From positions 1-25,011 of IMG/VR virus record IMGVR_UViG_3300046535_000471: 25,011 nucleotides of DNA; one strand, given 5' to 3'. The notes beneath the pieces were generated by a model. The model was not told the origin of the DNA and ran no database searches. It saw only the letters and a program-made list of their open reading frames with translations. A program made the translations under genes and the position numbers. The DNA is from a virus. This document shows, piece by piece, positions 1 to 6,248 of this stretch. How positions within the stretch are numbered: position 1 is the first letter of the stretch; every line of letters starts with the position of its first letter.

Positions 1-152
1 CGCTGGGCGCGGCGAGCACGGGGTGGGTTCCCGGCTACAACATCACGTTCCGCTCGCAGAGCCGCAAGGAAGTGATCATTCCGGCCAAGACGTTCCGCGT
101 CCTGCGGGTGCGCGCCGCCGCCGAGGAGGAGGGAGCCGATGCCGACATCTGA
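1..152 (+). CDS. C-terminal fragment, probable YqaJ-type phage recombination nuclease
   Basis: An open frame enters the window from the left and stops with TGA at 150-152; about 49 C-terminal residues are visible. The readable end includes the stretch [21 protein letters not shown] followed by an acidic tail. A basic 'QSRK' segment followed by a short strand and 'FRVLRV' is what I associate with the C-terminus of YqaJ-like viral recombinase nucleases, which resect double-strand ends for an annealing protein. The next gene, a Bet/RecT recombinase, overlaps this one by 14 bases, and nuclease-annealase pairs are the usual arrangement in phages. The catalytic residues lie outside the window, so the assignment rests mainly on context. 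Confidence 0.5.
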   Translation, partial: LGAASTGWVPGYNITFRSQSRKEVIIPAKTFRVLRVRAAAEEEGADADI

Positions 153-1332
153 AGTGGCCACTGTTATCCAACGGCCTAATCCTCTGCCTCTTCAACACAT
201 CACCCAGTTCACCCCTGAACAGGTCGAGCTGATTAAGCGCACGATCTGCAAAGGTGCCACCGACGACGAGCTGCAACTATTCCTGCAGCAATGCAGACGC
301 ACCGGGCTCGACCCGTTTGCCCGGCAGATCCATGCCGTAAAACGCTACGATCGCGAACGTGGCGGCGAGGTCATGGCGATGCAGACCTCGATCGACGGGT
401 TGCGGTTGATTGCCGAGCGCACCGGTAATTATGCAGGACAGCTCGGCCCGCTATGGTGCGGCGCGGATGGCGAATGGCATGACGTGTGGCTTCGGAGCGA
501 GCCACCGAAGGCGGCAAAGGTTGCCGTACTGGCCCGGCATTTTACCGAACCCTGCTGGGCGCCGGCGCGGTTCGATTCCTATGCGCAACGCCGCAAAGAC
601 GGCGGCCTGGTTCGCATGTGGGCAACCATGCCTGATGTGATGATCGCCAAGTGCGCCGAGGCCCTGGCGCTGCGCAAAGCGTTCCCGCAGGAATTGAGCG
701 GACTTTATACCGATGACGAGATGGGGCAGGCCGACGAGCCGCGCGATATAACGCCGCCGGCCGCGCCGGTCGACACCGCCGCCGACCTCGACGCTTTTGC
801 CGCCGAGCCGATGGTCGACGAGGAGCGGCTGCACCAGCGGGCCGAGGATGTTGCCAAGGAAGGCACAGAGGCGCTGCGCGGCTTCTGGGAGCGGCTGGCG
901 GGCTCGGAGCGCAAGGCGCTGCAGGCGCTCATGCCGGCGTACAAAGAGGTCGCTGCGGAGGCTGACGAGCTGGCGCGCGACGCAGCCCCGTTTGGCCTGC
1001 CGCCGCTGGCCGAGGCGCAGGCCGCACCGATCCGGTATGCGCTTGGCGCCGCCCCCGAAGATCAAGCGACCGGCCCGCTGAGCGAAGCGCCTGCGGTGCC
1101 GTTCGCCGCGGCGGTGCGGGCGCTGGTGCCGGTTGCCGGCGACGACGGTGAGCCGAACTGGCGCGGTTGGTCCGAGGCATTTGTGGCGCTGGTCCAGCAC
1201 GCGAGCAAAGAAGACTGCGAAAAGCTGCGGATCTCCAGCCTGCCGCAATACAACACCTGCCGCACCTTCCACGGCGACGGCGCGCGCGCGATCGTCGAGG
1301 CGCTGGCGGCGAAAGCTAAAGAGCCGGCATAG
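139..1332 (+). CDS. bet: Bet/RecT-family single-strand annealing recombinase with extended C-terminus
   Basis: The 397-aa product should coat and anneal single-stranded DNA during phage recombination. Residues about 21-195 form the Bet/RecT core: a helical start, '[18 protein letters not shown]', '[16 protein letters not shown]', '[23 protein letters not shown]' in pieces, and '[10 protein letters not shown]' at the end. This is the typical order in lambda Bet-like proteins. The start at 139 is preceded by a GGAGGGA ribosome binding site and overlaps the upstream nuclease-like gene by 14 bases. Lambda Bet is about 261 aa; here some 200 extra residues follow the core. They contain a charged helical segment (about 215-285) and a final helical module (about 335-395) beginning near 'NWRGWSEAF'. 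Such additions may mediate partner contacts, but that is inference. Confidence 0.93.
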   Translation: MPTSEVATVIQRPNPLPLQHITQFTPEQVELIKRTICKGATDDELQLFLQQCRRTGLDPFARQIHAVKRYDRERGGEVMAMQTSIDGLRLIAERTGNYAGQLGPLWCGADGEWHDVWLRSEPPKAAKVAVLARHFTEPCWAPARFDSYAQRRKDGGLVRMWATMPDVMIAKCAEALALRKAFPQELSGLYTDDEMGQADEPRDITPPAAPVDTAADLDAFAAEPMVDEERLHQRAEDVAKEGTEALRGFWERLAGSERKALQALMPAYKEVAAEADELARDAAPFGLPPLAEAQAAPIRYALGAAPEDQATGPLSEAPAVPFAAAVRALVPVAGDDGEPNWRGWSEAFVALVQHASKEDCEKLRISSLPQYNTCRTFHGDGARAIVEALAAKAKEPA

Positions 1333-1334
1333 CC

Positions 1335-1544
1335 ATGTCGCGCGCGCCCCGCCTGATCAAGCAGACGGACCTCACGGCGATTGTCAAAGCCGTTGAGAAC
1401 GCGGGAAAGCAAGTGGCGCGGGTGGAAGTGGACAAAGACGGCAAGATCAGCATTTTCGTGGTGGGGCGAGACGCCAACGCACCCGCCGCCAACCCTTGGG
1501 AAGCACTTGCGGATGAAGAAATTGCGCTACGTTCAAAGCTATAA
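1335..1544 (+). CDS. Small conserved-type hypothetical protein upstream of integrase
   Basis: This 69-aa protein starts two bases after the recombinase stop codon. It has a short basic N-terminus, a predicted helix ('LTAIVKAVENAGKQ') and a short strand-turn-strand ('VARVEVDKDGKISIFVVG'), then an acidic tail. I recall small proteins of this layout directly before integrases in rhizobial prophages, but I cannot assign a function. Its 3' end overlaps the proposed integrase start by 32 bases, which suggests co-expression. No DNA-binding helix-turn-helix is clear, so calling it an excisionase would be speculation. Confidence 0.65.
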   Translation: MSRAPRLIKQTDLTAIVKAVENAGKQVARVEVDKDGKISIFVVGRDANAPAANPWEALADEEIALRSKL

Positions 1545-2589
1545 GAGCTACAACTATTTTCGGTTTCCGGGGCAGCCGAAGGTCACTTTGCCTCGCGGCG
1601 ATGTCGGGTCAGGCGAGTTTCAAGCCGCGTATCGGGCAGCTCTCGCGGCGGCGCAATCGAAGGCAAAGGATCGGTCGCCGCCAGCGGCAAAAACATCTGC
1701 CGCAGTCGGCACCTTGCGCGCCAACGTCATGCGCTATCTTTCGAGTGCATTGTTCTGCGCGTTGCGGCCGAGCACGCAGACCATGCGTCGCCGCATCCTG
1801 ATGGGGTGGTGTGACGGCACCAAGCGGACGCCGGCCTATGGCGAGCTACCGCTCGTCGAAATCACATCGGTCGCCTTTGCTAAAATGATGTATGCGCGCG
1901 AGCGCACGCCCGGCGCGCAGCGCACATTTCTTTGTGCGGTTCGCCATCTGCTGAAGGATTGCAAAAAGGCGCAGACGATAGACGCCGTGTTCGACCCGAC
2001 CCGCGACCAGCATTGCGGCCGCGGGCAAAATCCCGAAGGTCTGAAGTGCTGGCCCGAGGAAATGGTCGCGCAGTATCGCGCCTATTGGCCGAGCGGCACC
2101 ATGCAACGCCTCGCGCTTGAGGTGCTCTACGAGTCGGGGGCGGCGTGTTGCGACGCCATCAAGCTCGGGCGGGATAACATCGTCGACGGGTTGATCGTAT
2201 TCGACCGACAGAAGACCGGCGCCAGTTCGTTTCGGCCGTTCACGGCGGCGCTAGAGCGTGAACTCGCGGCCTCTCCAGTGGTCGCGATTACGGGCCCGTG
2301 GTTGCGCACCCCGTCGCAGGGCAGGCCGTTCAAGAGCGCGCACGATTTCGGCCTGCGGTTCGCGGTGTGGGCAAAGCAGGCCGGCGTCCCGGCCGGCTAC
2401 TCGGCGCACGGTATCCGCAAGCGGGCCGCCACCGATCTCGCCGACGCGGGCGAAAGCATCCACACATTGATGGCCGAGTTCGGCTGGAACGATCCCGACC
2501 AGGCGATCCATTACACCCGCAAGTCGGAGCGCAAACGGCTCGCGATGGCACGCGCGGAACGGATCAGAACCGCGGCTAAATCATTTTGA
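1513..2589 (+). CDS. int: Tyrosine site-specific recombinase (phage integrase), atypical Arg I
   Basis: The 358-aa product is a phage integrase for site-specific insertion and excision. I chose the ATG at 1513 because translation from there gives the usual rhizobial integrase N-terminus ('RYVQSYKSYNYFRFPG') and a GGGAAG-like site lies about 10 bases upstream; the frame is open further 5' but overlaps the 69-aa gene. Visible catalytic elements: a beta-hairpin lysine (K234 in 'RQKTG'), the H299-x-x-R302 box ('AHGIRKRA'), W325 at the His/Trp position and the nucleophile Y334 ('AIHYTR'). The box that should carry the first catalytic arginine reads S-G209-A-A-C-C-D214, so no Arg is present at that site or its direct neighbours. 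It is either a diverged family member or impaired. Confidence 0.9.
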   Translation: MKKLRYVQSYKSYNYFRFPGQPKVTLPRGDVGSGEFQAAYRAALAAAQSKAKDRSPPAAKTSAAVGTLRANVMRYLSSALFCALRPSTQTMRRRILMGWCDGTKRTPAYGELPLVEITSVAFAKMMYARERTPGAQRTFLCAVRHLLKDCKKAQTIDAVFDPTRDQHCGRGQNPEGLKCWPEEMVAQYRAYWPSGTMQRLALEVLYESGAACCDAIKLGRDNIVDGLIVFDRQKTGASSFRPFTAALERELAASPVVAITGPWLRTPSQGRPFKSAHDFGLRFAVWAKQAGVPAGYSAHGIRKRAATDLADAGESIHTLMAEFGWNDPDQAIHYTRKSERKRLAMARAERIRTAAKSF

Positions 2590-2609
2590 CAAAATCGGGC
2601 CAAACCCAC

Positions 2610-2688
2610 TGTCTAACCCTTTGATTTATTGAGCGCGCGACAGTTCACCTGGAACTAGCGGTATCGCGCGAAATCAAAGGCTTAGACA
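2610..2688. repeat. Long imperfect inverted repeat just downstream of integrase (attP candidate)
   Basis: The 18-base arms 2610-2627 (TGTCTAACCCTTTGATTT) and 2671-2688 are reverse complements with one mismatch. Between them lies a smaller palindrome, AGTTC-acctg-GAACT (2642-2656), giving a nested symmetric structure of 79 bases that begins 21 bases after the integrase stop. The position 3' of an integrase gene, between integration and tail modules, is where a phage attachment site is expected. There is no run of T, so an intrinsic terminator is unlikely. The symmetry is seen directly; a role as recombination core or protein-binding arms is inference. Confidence 0.6.
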
Positions 2689-2695
2689 ACAGGTT

Positions 2696-2724
2696 TTGAC
2701 AATCGGGAACGGGAGGCTTGCTTA
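2696..2724 (+). promoter_or_regulatory. Possible sigma-70-type promoter before the hairpin repeats
   Basis: A perfect TTGACA box lies at 2696-2701, and 17 bases later there is a weak TGCTTA (2719-2724) at the -10 position. Transcription would run rightward through the hairpin repeats toward the secreted-protein gene at 3103. Two further TTGACA boxes at 2586-2591 and 2747-2752 lack a convincing -10 partner. The -10 match is poor, so this is only a suggestion. Confidence 0.25.
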
Positions 2725-2752
2725 GGTCCGTTCGGGGCGCCATAGTTTGACA

Positions 2753-2788
2753 GGCGCATTCCCGGCTCCGGCCGGCCCTCATTGAAGC
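2753..2788 (+). repeat. Hairpin repeat unit 1 (CRISPR-repeat-like)
   Basis: This unit reads GGCGC-ATT-CCCGGCT, a short loop, GCCGG, then CCCTC-ATTGAAGC. CCGGC and GCCGG can pair as a 5-bp stem around a TCCG loop. The block order GGCGC / CCCGGCT / GCCGG / CCYC / ATTGAAGC is shared with unit 2, whose first base is 68 bases downstream, leaving 32 bases between the units. The hairpin followed by an ATTGAA-type 3' handle resembles a CRISPR direct repeat, but the copies are diverged and no cas gene is present. Confidence 0.55.
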
Positions 2789-2820
2789 AGCGGCAAGTCG
2801 CGAGGCGAGCTAAACCACTA

Positions 2821-2860
2821 GGCGCTATCTTCCCGGCTAGTCGCCGGGCCCCATTGAAGC
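2821..2860 (+). repeat. Hairpin repeat unit 2 (CRISPR-repeat-like)
   Basis: This is the best-formed copy: GGCGC-TATCTT, then CCCGGC and GCCGGG paired as a perfect 6-bp stem around a TAGTC loop, then CCCC-ATTGAAGC. It is 40 bases long against 36 for unit 1; the differences are small insertions around the loop and before the stem. The 66 bases to unit 3 are roughly twice the unit 1-2 spacer and contain no further clear copy. Confidence 0.55.
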
Positions 2861-2926
2861 CACGATTGGCTGATTGAACACGATCGACACTGGCCGATTT
2901 CGTATTGCCGTGCGGCCTCGTGTTGC

Positions 2927-2965
2927 AGCGCATTTCCCCGGCTTCGGTCGGGGCCCCATTTCCGG
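2927..2965 (+). repeat. Hairpin repeat unit 3 with UUCG tetraloop and degenerate 3' end
   Basis: Unit 3 begins AGCGCATTT like unit 1, and its CCCCGGC and GTCGGGG arms form a 7-bp stem (one G-T pair) closed by a TTCG tetraloop, a very stable RNA hairpin. It keeps GGGGCCCC-ATT but then reads TCCGG in place of GAAGC. Loss of the 3' end in the last copy would fit the terminal repeat of a CRISPR array, though simple decay explains it equally well. A still weaker fourth copy may start at 2992, where CGCTATC and later TTGAAG recur. Confidence 0.5.
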
Positions 2966-2980
2966 TGGCCGCTCAAATCA

Positions 2981-3065
2981 ATCTTTTGGCCGGCGCTATC
3001 AAGCCGGCGCGCCGCTCGGGCATCTATCTTTGAAGGCGGCGCCGAGCGGGGGTGAACAACCCGCC
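2981..3065 (+). other. Structured non-coding leader upstream of the secreted-protein gene
   Basis: Three inverted repeats follow each other: GCCGGC-gctatcaa-GCCGGC, then CCGCTCGG (3012-3019) with CCGAGCGG (3042-3049), then GGGT-gaaca-ACCC. No reading frame here looks like a gene. The segment could be the folded 5' leader of the gene at 3103 or part of a non-coding RNA. The symmetries are seen directly; any function is unknown. Confidence 0.35.
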
Positions 3066-3102
3066 CGACGCCTCACCGCAACCGAACGTATGAGGTTCGA
3101 TC

Positions 3103-3438
3103 ATGGCTTACCGGATTTTATCAGCAGCTATCGTTGCGTGTCTTGCCACCGCAGGCGCATCCGCCCAGACCACCACGGCAACGTCGGAAACCCGGTGCTC
3201 TCGGGACGCGTGGACCCACGTCTATCATTGCCGCTCCGAGTACGACAGCCCGTACTCGAACACCACCACCTACTGCGCGTCAGGTCGTGGCGGCGCCAGT
3301 TGCGATACCGAGACGGTACGCAAACCACAGCCGAAAGTTCGGCTTCCCGACCCGCCGTATGTCCCTCCGCCCCAGCCGACCGCAGAGCGCGATCCGAGGT
3401 ACGGCGTTCAGGTCATGCGAGGCATGCCCGAGCGCTAG
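3103..3438 (+). CDS. Small secreted cysteine-containing protein, possible lysogenic-conversion gene
   Basis: The 111-aa product begins with a clear Sec signal peptide: a basic start (MAYR), a hydrophobic core to about residue 17, and an ASA-Q cleavage site after residue 21. The mature part has four cysteines (C32, C43, C58, C67), which could form two disulfides, and a proline-rich C-terminal third ('PDPPYVPPPQP'). No lipobox is present, so it should be periplasmic or secreted. A GAGG-type ribosome binding site precedes the ATG. It is the only + strand gene beyond the integrase and lies between a possible attachment region and the 3' end of the late operon, a common location for morons expressed from prophages. 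I recognise no family. Confidence 0.7.
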   Translation: MAYRILSAAIVACLATAGASAQTTTATSETRCSRDAWTHVYHCRSEYDSPYSNTTTYCASGRGGASCDTETVRKPQPKVRLPDPPYVPPPQPTAERDPRYGVQVMRGMPER

Positions 3439-3448
3439 GCAAACGGTC

Positions 3449-3733
3449 TCACCGCAGCGCCGCGGTGCCGCCCAGGATGTAGCCGGCAATCGCGCTAAGC
3501 GCCGCCAGGGCCGCCTCTCCGGTGATCTTATCCAAGGCGCACAGCCCGGCAATAATCGGAATCACCAGGAACAGCACGATCGCGCGGGCGATGATTCGCC
3601 CCTCGATCATTTCCTTAACCGTCGAATCGCTGCCCGGCGCGAAAAAGATCGATCCAAACACCGCCAGCGCGCTCACTAGGATGAGCAGGGCCAACATCCC
3701 CAACGCCGCCCACATGAGGCGGTCGTGGTTCAT
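3449..3733 (-). CDS. Small membrane protein, holin-like by size and position
   Basis: This 94-aa protein is the last gene of the late operon. Hydrophobic segments lie at about residues 7-31, 47-66 and 73-92, separated by a short acidic/basic linker ('SDSTVKEMIEGR') and 'LDKITGEA', so two to three membrane passes are likely. The ATG overlaps the stop of the preceding gene (ATGA). Size, membrane segments and the end-of-tail-operon position suit a holin, but there is no endolysin beside it and I do not recognise a named holin family. It converges with the gene ending at 3438, only 10 bases away. Confidence 0.7.
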   Translation of the reverse strand: MNHDRLMWAALGMLALLILVSALAVFGSIFFAPGSDSTVKEMIEGRIIARAIVLFLVIPIIAGLCALDKITGEAALAALSAIAGYILGGTAALR

Positions 3734-3981
3734 CCGGTGTTGACCGTGACCGCATATTGGCGAGCGCTAGTCGGCGGCGCCGGGGTCACCGTCGTGGTGC
3801 CGTCGACCACGCCGACGCCGACGATCTGGTGCGCCAGCCGCGCCACGCCGACCGTTGCCGTCAGCACCACCGAGCCGGCGCCCGGCCGCGATGCGGTGAG
3901 CATGTAGGCGACCGGCGCGACATCCCAGACACTGCCGCCGCTGTCCCAGGTGCTGGCGCCGCTGTCCCAGGTCGAGGTCAA
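3730..3981 (-). CDS. Small WDSG-repeat tail-operon protein
   Basis: The 83-aa product starts with three short repeats built around W-D ('STWDSGASTWDSGGSVWD') and continues as a Ala/Val/Thr-rich, probably beta-structured domain. The start is a TTG (3981-3979) that overlaps the stop codon of the preceding S74 fibre gene, and the gene ends overlapping the next ATG, so it sits in a coupled chain. Its place after the fibre genes suggests a virion tip component or fibre accessory, but I recognise no family. Confidence 0.6.
   Translation of the reverse strand: MTSTWDSGASTWDSGGSVWDVAPVAYMLTASRPGAGSVVLTATVGVARLAHQIVGVGVVDGTTTVTPAPPTSARQYAVTVNTG
3937..3972. repeat. 15-bp direct repeat encoding the WDSG motif
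   Basis: GCCGCTGTCCCAGGT occurs at 3937-3951 and again at 3958-3972, a period of 21 bases or seven codons. It encodes the first two Trp-Asp-Ser-Gly units of the small protein on the - strand. The near-perfect DNA identity suggests recent unit duplication or copy-number change by slippage. Confidence 0.75.
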
Positions 3982-4472
3982 TGACGTGGCGCCGGTTCGC
4001 CTTCAAGCTCGGCCACCCGGGCGCTCAGTTCGCGCACGGCTTGCCACAGAATCGCAACCATACCGCCAAGGTCCACCCCGTCCTCGGCCTTGCCGCCGAG
4101 CGCCTCGATCACGTCCTGCGCCAGGAAACCGCGATTTGTCTTTTCGGTGAAGTCCTCCGGGCCGGTTTGTGGCGTCACCATCTCGCCGTCCGGCCCCTCG
4201 ACCGGGTCCGGTTCCGGCAAGGGAAGCCATTTGAATTTCGGCTCGATCGCCGCAACTAACGGCAGAGCCTGCGTCAGCGGTTCGATGTCGGTCTTGAGGT
4301 CTTGATCGCTGGTCAGCACCACGTTGTTGCCGTAGACGGTGACAGCGTTGATGGTGCCACCACCCTTGGCACTGCCTGTCGGTGAACCCACCACCAGCCC
4401 GCCGCTGGTGTTCGACGGCGCTGCCCCAACCCCGACACTGCCGCCGTCAGGATTGAGCGTGATCTTCGCCAT
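3978..4472 (-). CDS. Short tail fibre/tip protein with S74 intramolecular chaperone domain
   Basis: The 164-aa protein has a Gly/Ser/Thr-rich N-terminal shaft of about 50 residues followed by a Peptidase_S74 domain. The domain shows the hallmark S55-D56...K60 ('TSDQDLKTDIEPL'), a central 'GFLAQDVIEAL' and a C-terminal helix 'AVRELSARVAELEG'. In the S74 family this domain helps trimerise beta-helical fibres and then cuts itself off with a Ser/Lys pair. It starts with ATG overlapping the stop of the larger S74 fibre by one base (TAATG). The shaft is very short, so the mature part may be a small tip or collar. The domain call is strong; the role of a second S74 protein is unknown. Confidence 0.88.
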   Translation of the reverse strand: MAKITLNPDGGSVGVGAAPSNTSGGLVVGSPTGSAKGGGTINAVTVYGNNVVLTSDQDLKTDIEPLTQALPLVAAIEPKFKWLPLPEPDPVEGPDGEMVTPQTGPEDFTEKTNRGFLAQDVIEALGGKAEDGVDLGGMVAILWQAVRELSARVAELEGEPAPRH

Positions 4473-6145
4473 TAGTGCCGACGAGCCTGCTTCAAAGTTT
4501 GTATCTCTGCTTCTTGCGTTTGTAGCTTTGCCGCAAGCTCTTTTATGCTGTTGATAAGGGCATAAATCAAATTACCCGGCTCGAGAGTGTCGAGGTGGAT
4601 ACTCTTACCGGAAACCGTCGCCTCAGTACTGCCTACAATCTCAGGCACATGCGGCCGAACCTCGTCCGCAATCAGCCCGTACAATACGCGCGACGGCTCG
4701 TCCTCCAGCGCAAACGGCGTCCCGGGCTTGTAGCGGAACTCTACCGGATTGAGAGCTGTAATCGCCGCCAGACCCCGGCGATACGGCGCGACATCCTGCT
4801 TAACACCGGCATCCGAGATGGCAGTCCACGTCCCCGTCTGATTTTGACACGCCCCGGCGGCACTGATTTGCATGACGTTAAGCATCGACGCGGCACTGTT
4901 CGCGCCGCTGTTGCCGGCGGATGGCGCCGCCGAGAACACAATCGCCGGATCGGTATTGTTGAACTTGATAAGACCGGCGCAAAAAGTCGGGCCATTTTTG
5001 TACTTGAAGCCGCTACTGAAATAACAATTTCCGTAATACGAAGAGTTATTGGGGATACTTATTTCTCCGTTTACGTCAAGCTTCGTCGACGGTGCCGTCG
5101 TGCCGATGCCGACGTTGCCGCCAGTAACGAACAGCGCCGTCGCCCCGCTGTTCTGGACCGCCACCGTACTGCCCCCGATGTTCAGCGGCTGATAACTGGC
5201 ACTGCCGGTCTGATCCACCCCCTCGACAATCGCCGCCGTGGCGTTCGCCCCCAGCCGCACCGCCCTCGTCGCGCCCGCCACCGTCGCGAGCGTGTTGCTG
5301 TCGGCGCCCGCCACCAGGATACGCCCGTTCACACCGTCAACTGTCACCGCACCGGCAATATGCGCCGGCCCGTTGACATCCAGCTTCGCGCCCGGCGCCG
5401 TCGTGCCGATCCCGACATTGCCGGCAAGACTGAGGCTGCCGCTTGGCGCAGTAATGCCGTTGACGCTGCCGTTGATGTAATATCCGGTGGCGGCGTTAAC
5501 CGTGCCGGCACCCATATCGCCGCCAGTGATATTGCCCGAAGCGTCGTGAACCGTAACCCCTTGCCACACCGAGACACGATCCACCAACGCAGCAGTGCCG
5601 ACAGCGCAGGTCTGGATACGCAGACGTGCGCCGCGCGCCGTCTCGGTGAAGCTCTCCAGGGCAAGCGCGTTTAGCTGGATGGAAGCCGCGTAGGTGGATG
5701 CACCAAACCCCTGGTAAGTAACATTGGCGATAGATTGCCCGTTGGTGATCTGCGACGGGCTTACGGCACTGGTGCCTGCCCGACGCAGGGCAAGTCCGGG
5801 GATGCCGCCATAAGCATCGACAAGAACGTTATTGGCGCTGCCGTCAACGCTGCCGAAATGTCCCAGCGTGCCGGCAGGCGGCGCCTGGAGAGTCGCCGTG
5901 TTGGCGGATACCGTCAGCTTCGATGCGGGGGCCGTCGTGCCGATGCCGACATTGCCGCCCGTCTGATAGATCCCCGAATTGCCGATCGTCGTGCCGGTGT
6001 TGAAATAAGCGATATAGCCCACCGTGCCGGACACGGTTGCTTGTAGCGCGGTGATCTCGCTCTTCGCCGCCGCGAAATTGTCGCGCACGCTCTGCGTCGT
6101 CGGCGTGCCGGCGATGGGCTTGGTGTCGTCGATTGCCGATGCCAT
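4472..6145 (-). CDS. Tail fibre protein with GNVGIGTTAP repeats and C-terminal S74 chaperone domain
   Basis: The 557-aa product is a fibre: a short coiled-coil-like start, then a beta-rich shaft with three copies of GNVGIGTTAP (64-73, 242-251, 343-352), two of them followed by KLDVNG. The C-terminal domain (about 440-557) is Peptidase_S74 with S444-D445...K449, 'LYGLIADEVRPHVPEIV' and a terminal coiled coil. It should fold as a homotrimer and self-cleave. A GAGG ribosome binding site lies upstream of the ATG. The segment at about residues 363-400 is rich in Asn, Tyr, Ser and Phe, and its DNA (about 4945-5060) is visibly AT-richer than the flanks, suggesting an exchanged module that could affect receptor choice. 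Confidence 0.9.
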   Translation of the reverse strand: MASAIDDTKPIAGTPTTQSVRDNFAAAKSEITALQATVSGTVGYIAYFNTGTTIGNSGIYQTGGNVGIGTTAPASKLTVSANTATLQAPPAGTLGHFGSVDGSANNVLVDAYGGIPGLALRRAGTSAVSPSQITNGQSIANVTYQGFGASTYAASIQLNALALESFTETARGARLRIQTCAVGTAALVDRVSVWQGVTVHDASGNITGGDMGAGTVNAATGYYINGSVNGITAPSGSLSLAGNVGIGTTAPGAKLDVNGPAHIAGAVTVDGVNGRILVAGADSNTLATVAGATRAVRLGANATAAIVEGVDQTGSASYQPLNIGGSTVAVQNSGATALFVTGGNVGIGTTAPSTKLDVNGEISIPNNSSYYGNCYFSSGFKYKNGPTFCAGLIKFNNTDPAIVFSAAPSAGNSGANSAASMLNVMQISAAGACQNQTGTWTAISDAGVKQDVAPYRRGLAAITALNPVEFRYKPGTPFALEDEPSRVLYGLIADEVRPHVPEIVGSTEATVSGKSIHLDTLEPGNLIYALINSIKELAAKLQTQEAEIQTLKQARRH

Positions 6146-6155
6146 GACGCCGCCT

Positions 6156-6248
6156 CTAGCTGATCGTGATCACGGGATTGCGGCGCGGCGGTTTAGGCTG
6201 CCGCATTTTAATGCGTGTTCCGCATTTGCCGTGGGATCGCGCCGGCAT
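6156..6248 (-). CDS. Unannotated 30-aa ORF between two tail genes
   Basis: In the 113-base gap between two tail genes there is a 30-codon frame starting with ATG at 6248. A GAGGT ribosome binding site lies eight bases before it and overlaps the stop region of the upstream gene, so coupled translation is plausible. The peptide is basic ('RIKMRQPKPPRR') and ends NPVITIS. The upstream 508-aa tail protein ends NPVITIT: the six residues NPVITI are identical, while the third base differs in five of the six codons. It could be a small real gene or the remnant C-terminus of a second tail-protein gene. Length alone cannot prove coding. Confidence 0.45.
   Translation of the reverse strand: MPARSHGKCGTRIKMRQPKPPRRNPVITIS

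Noticed and set aside
1381-1512. Upstream TTG start for the integrase
   Set aside because: The extra residues overlap the 69-aa gene and look unlike integrase; ATG at 1513 gives a recognisable N-terminus.
2712-2752. Possible additional hairpin repeat (GGTCCGTTCGGGGCGCC followed by ATAGTTTGAC)
   Set aside because: It shares only TCGGGGC-CC-AT with the other units, is out of register (39 bases before unit 1) and lacks the ATTGAAGC end.
3450-3467. CACCGC-agcgcc-GCGGTG hairpin as a bidirectional terminator between convergent genes
   Set aside because: Only a 6-bp stem, no T-run on either side, and it lies within the 3' end of the membrane-protein gene.
4595-5674. Long + strand open frame of 359 codons
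   Set aside because: It lies entirely antisense to the S74 fibre gene, has Arg/Ala-rich composition typical of GC-rich shadow frames, and shows no domain.
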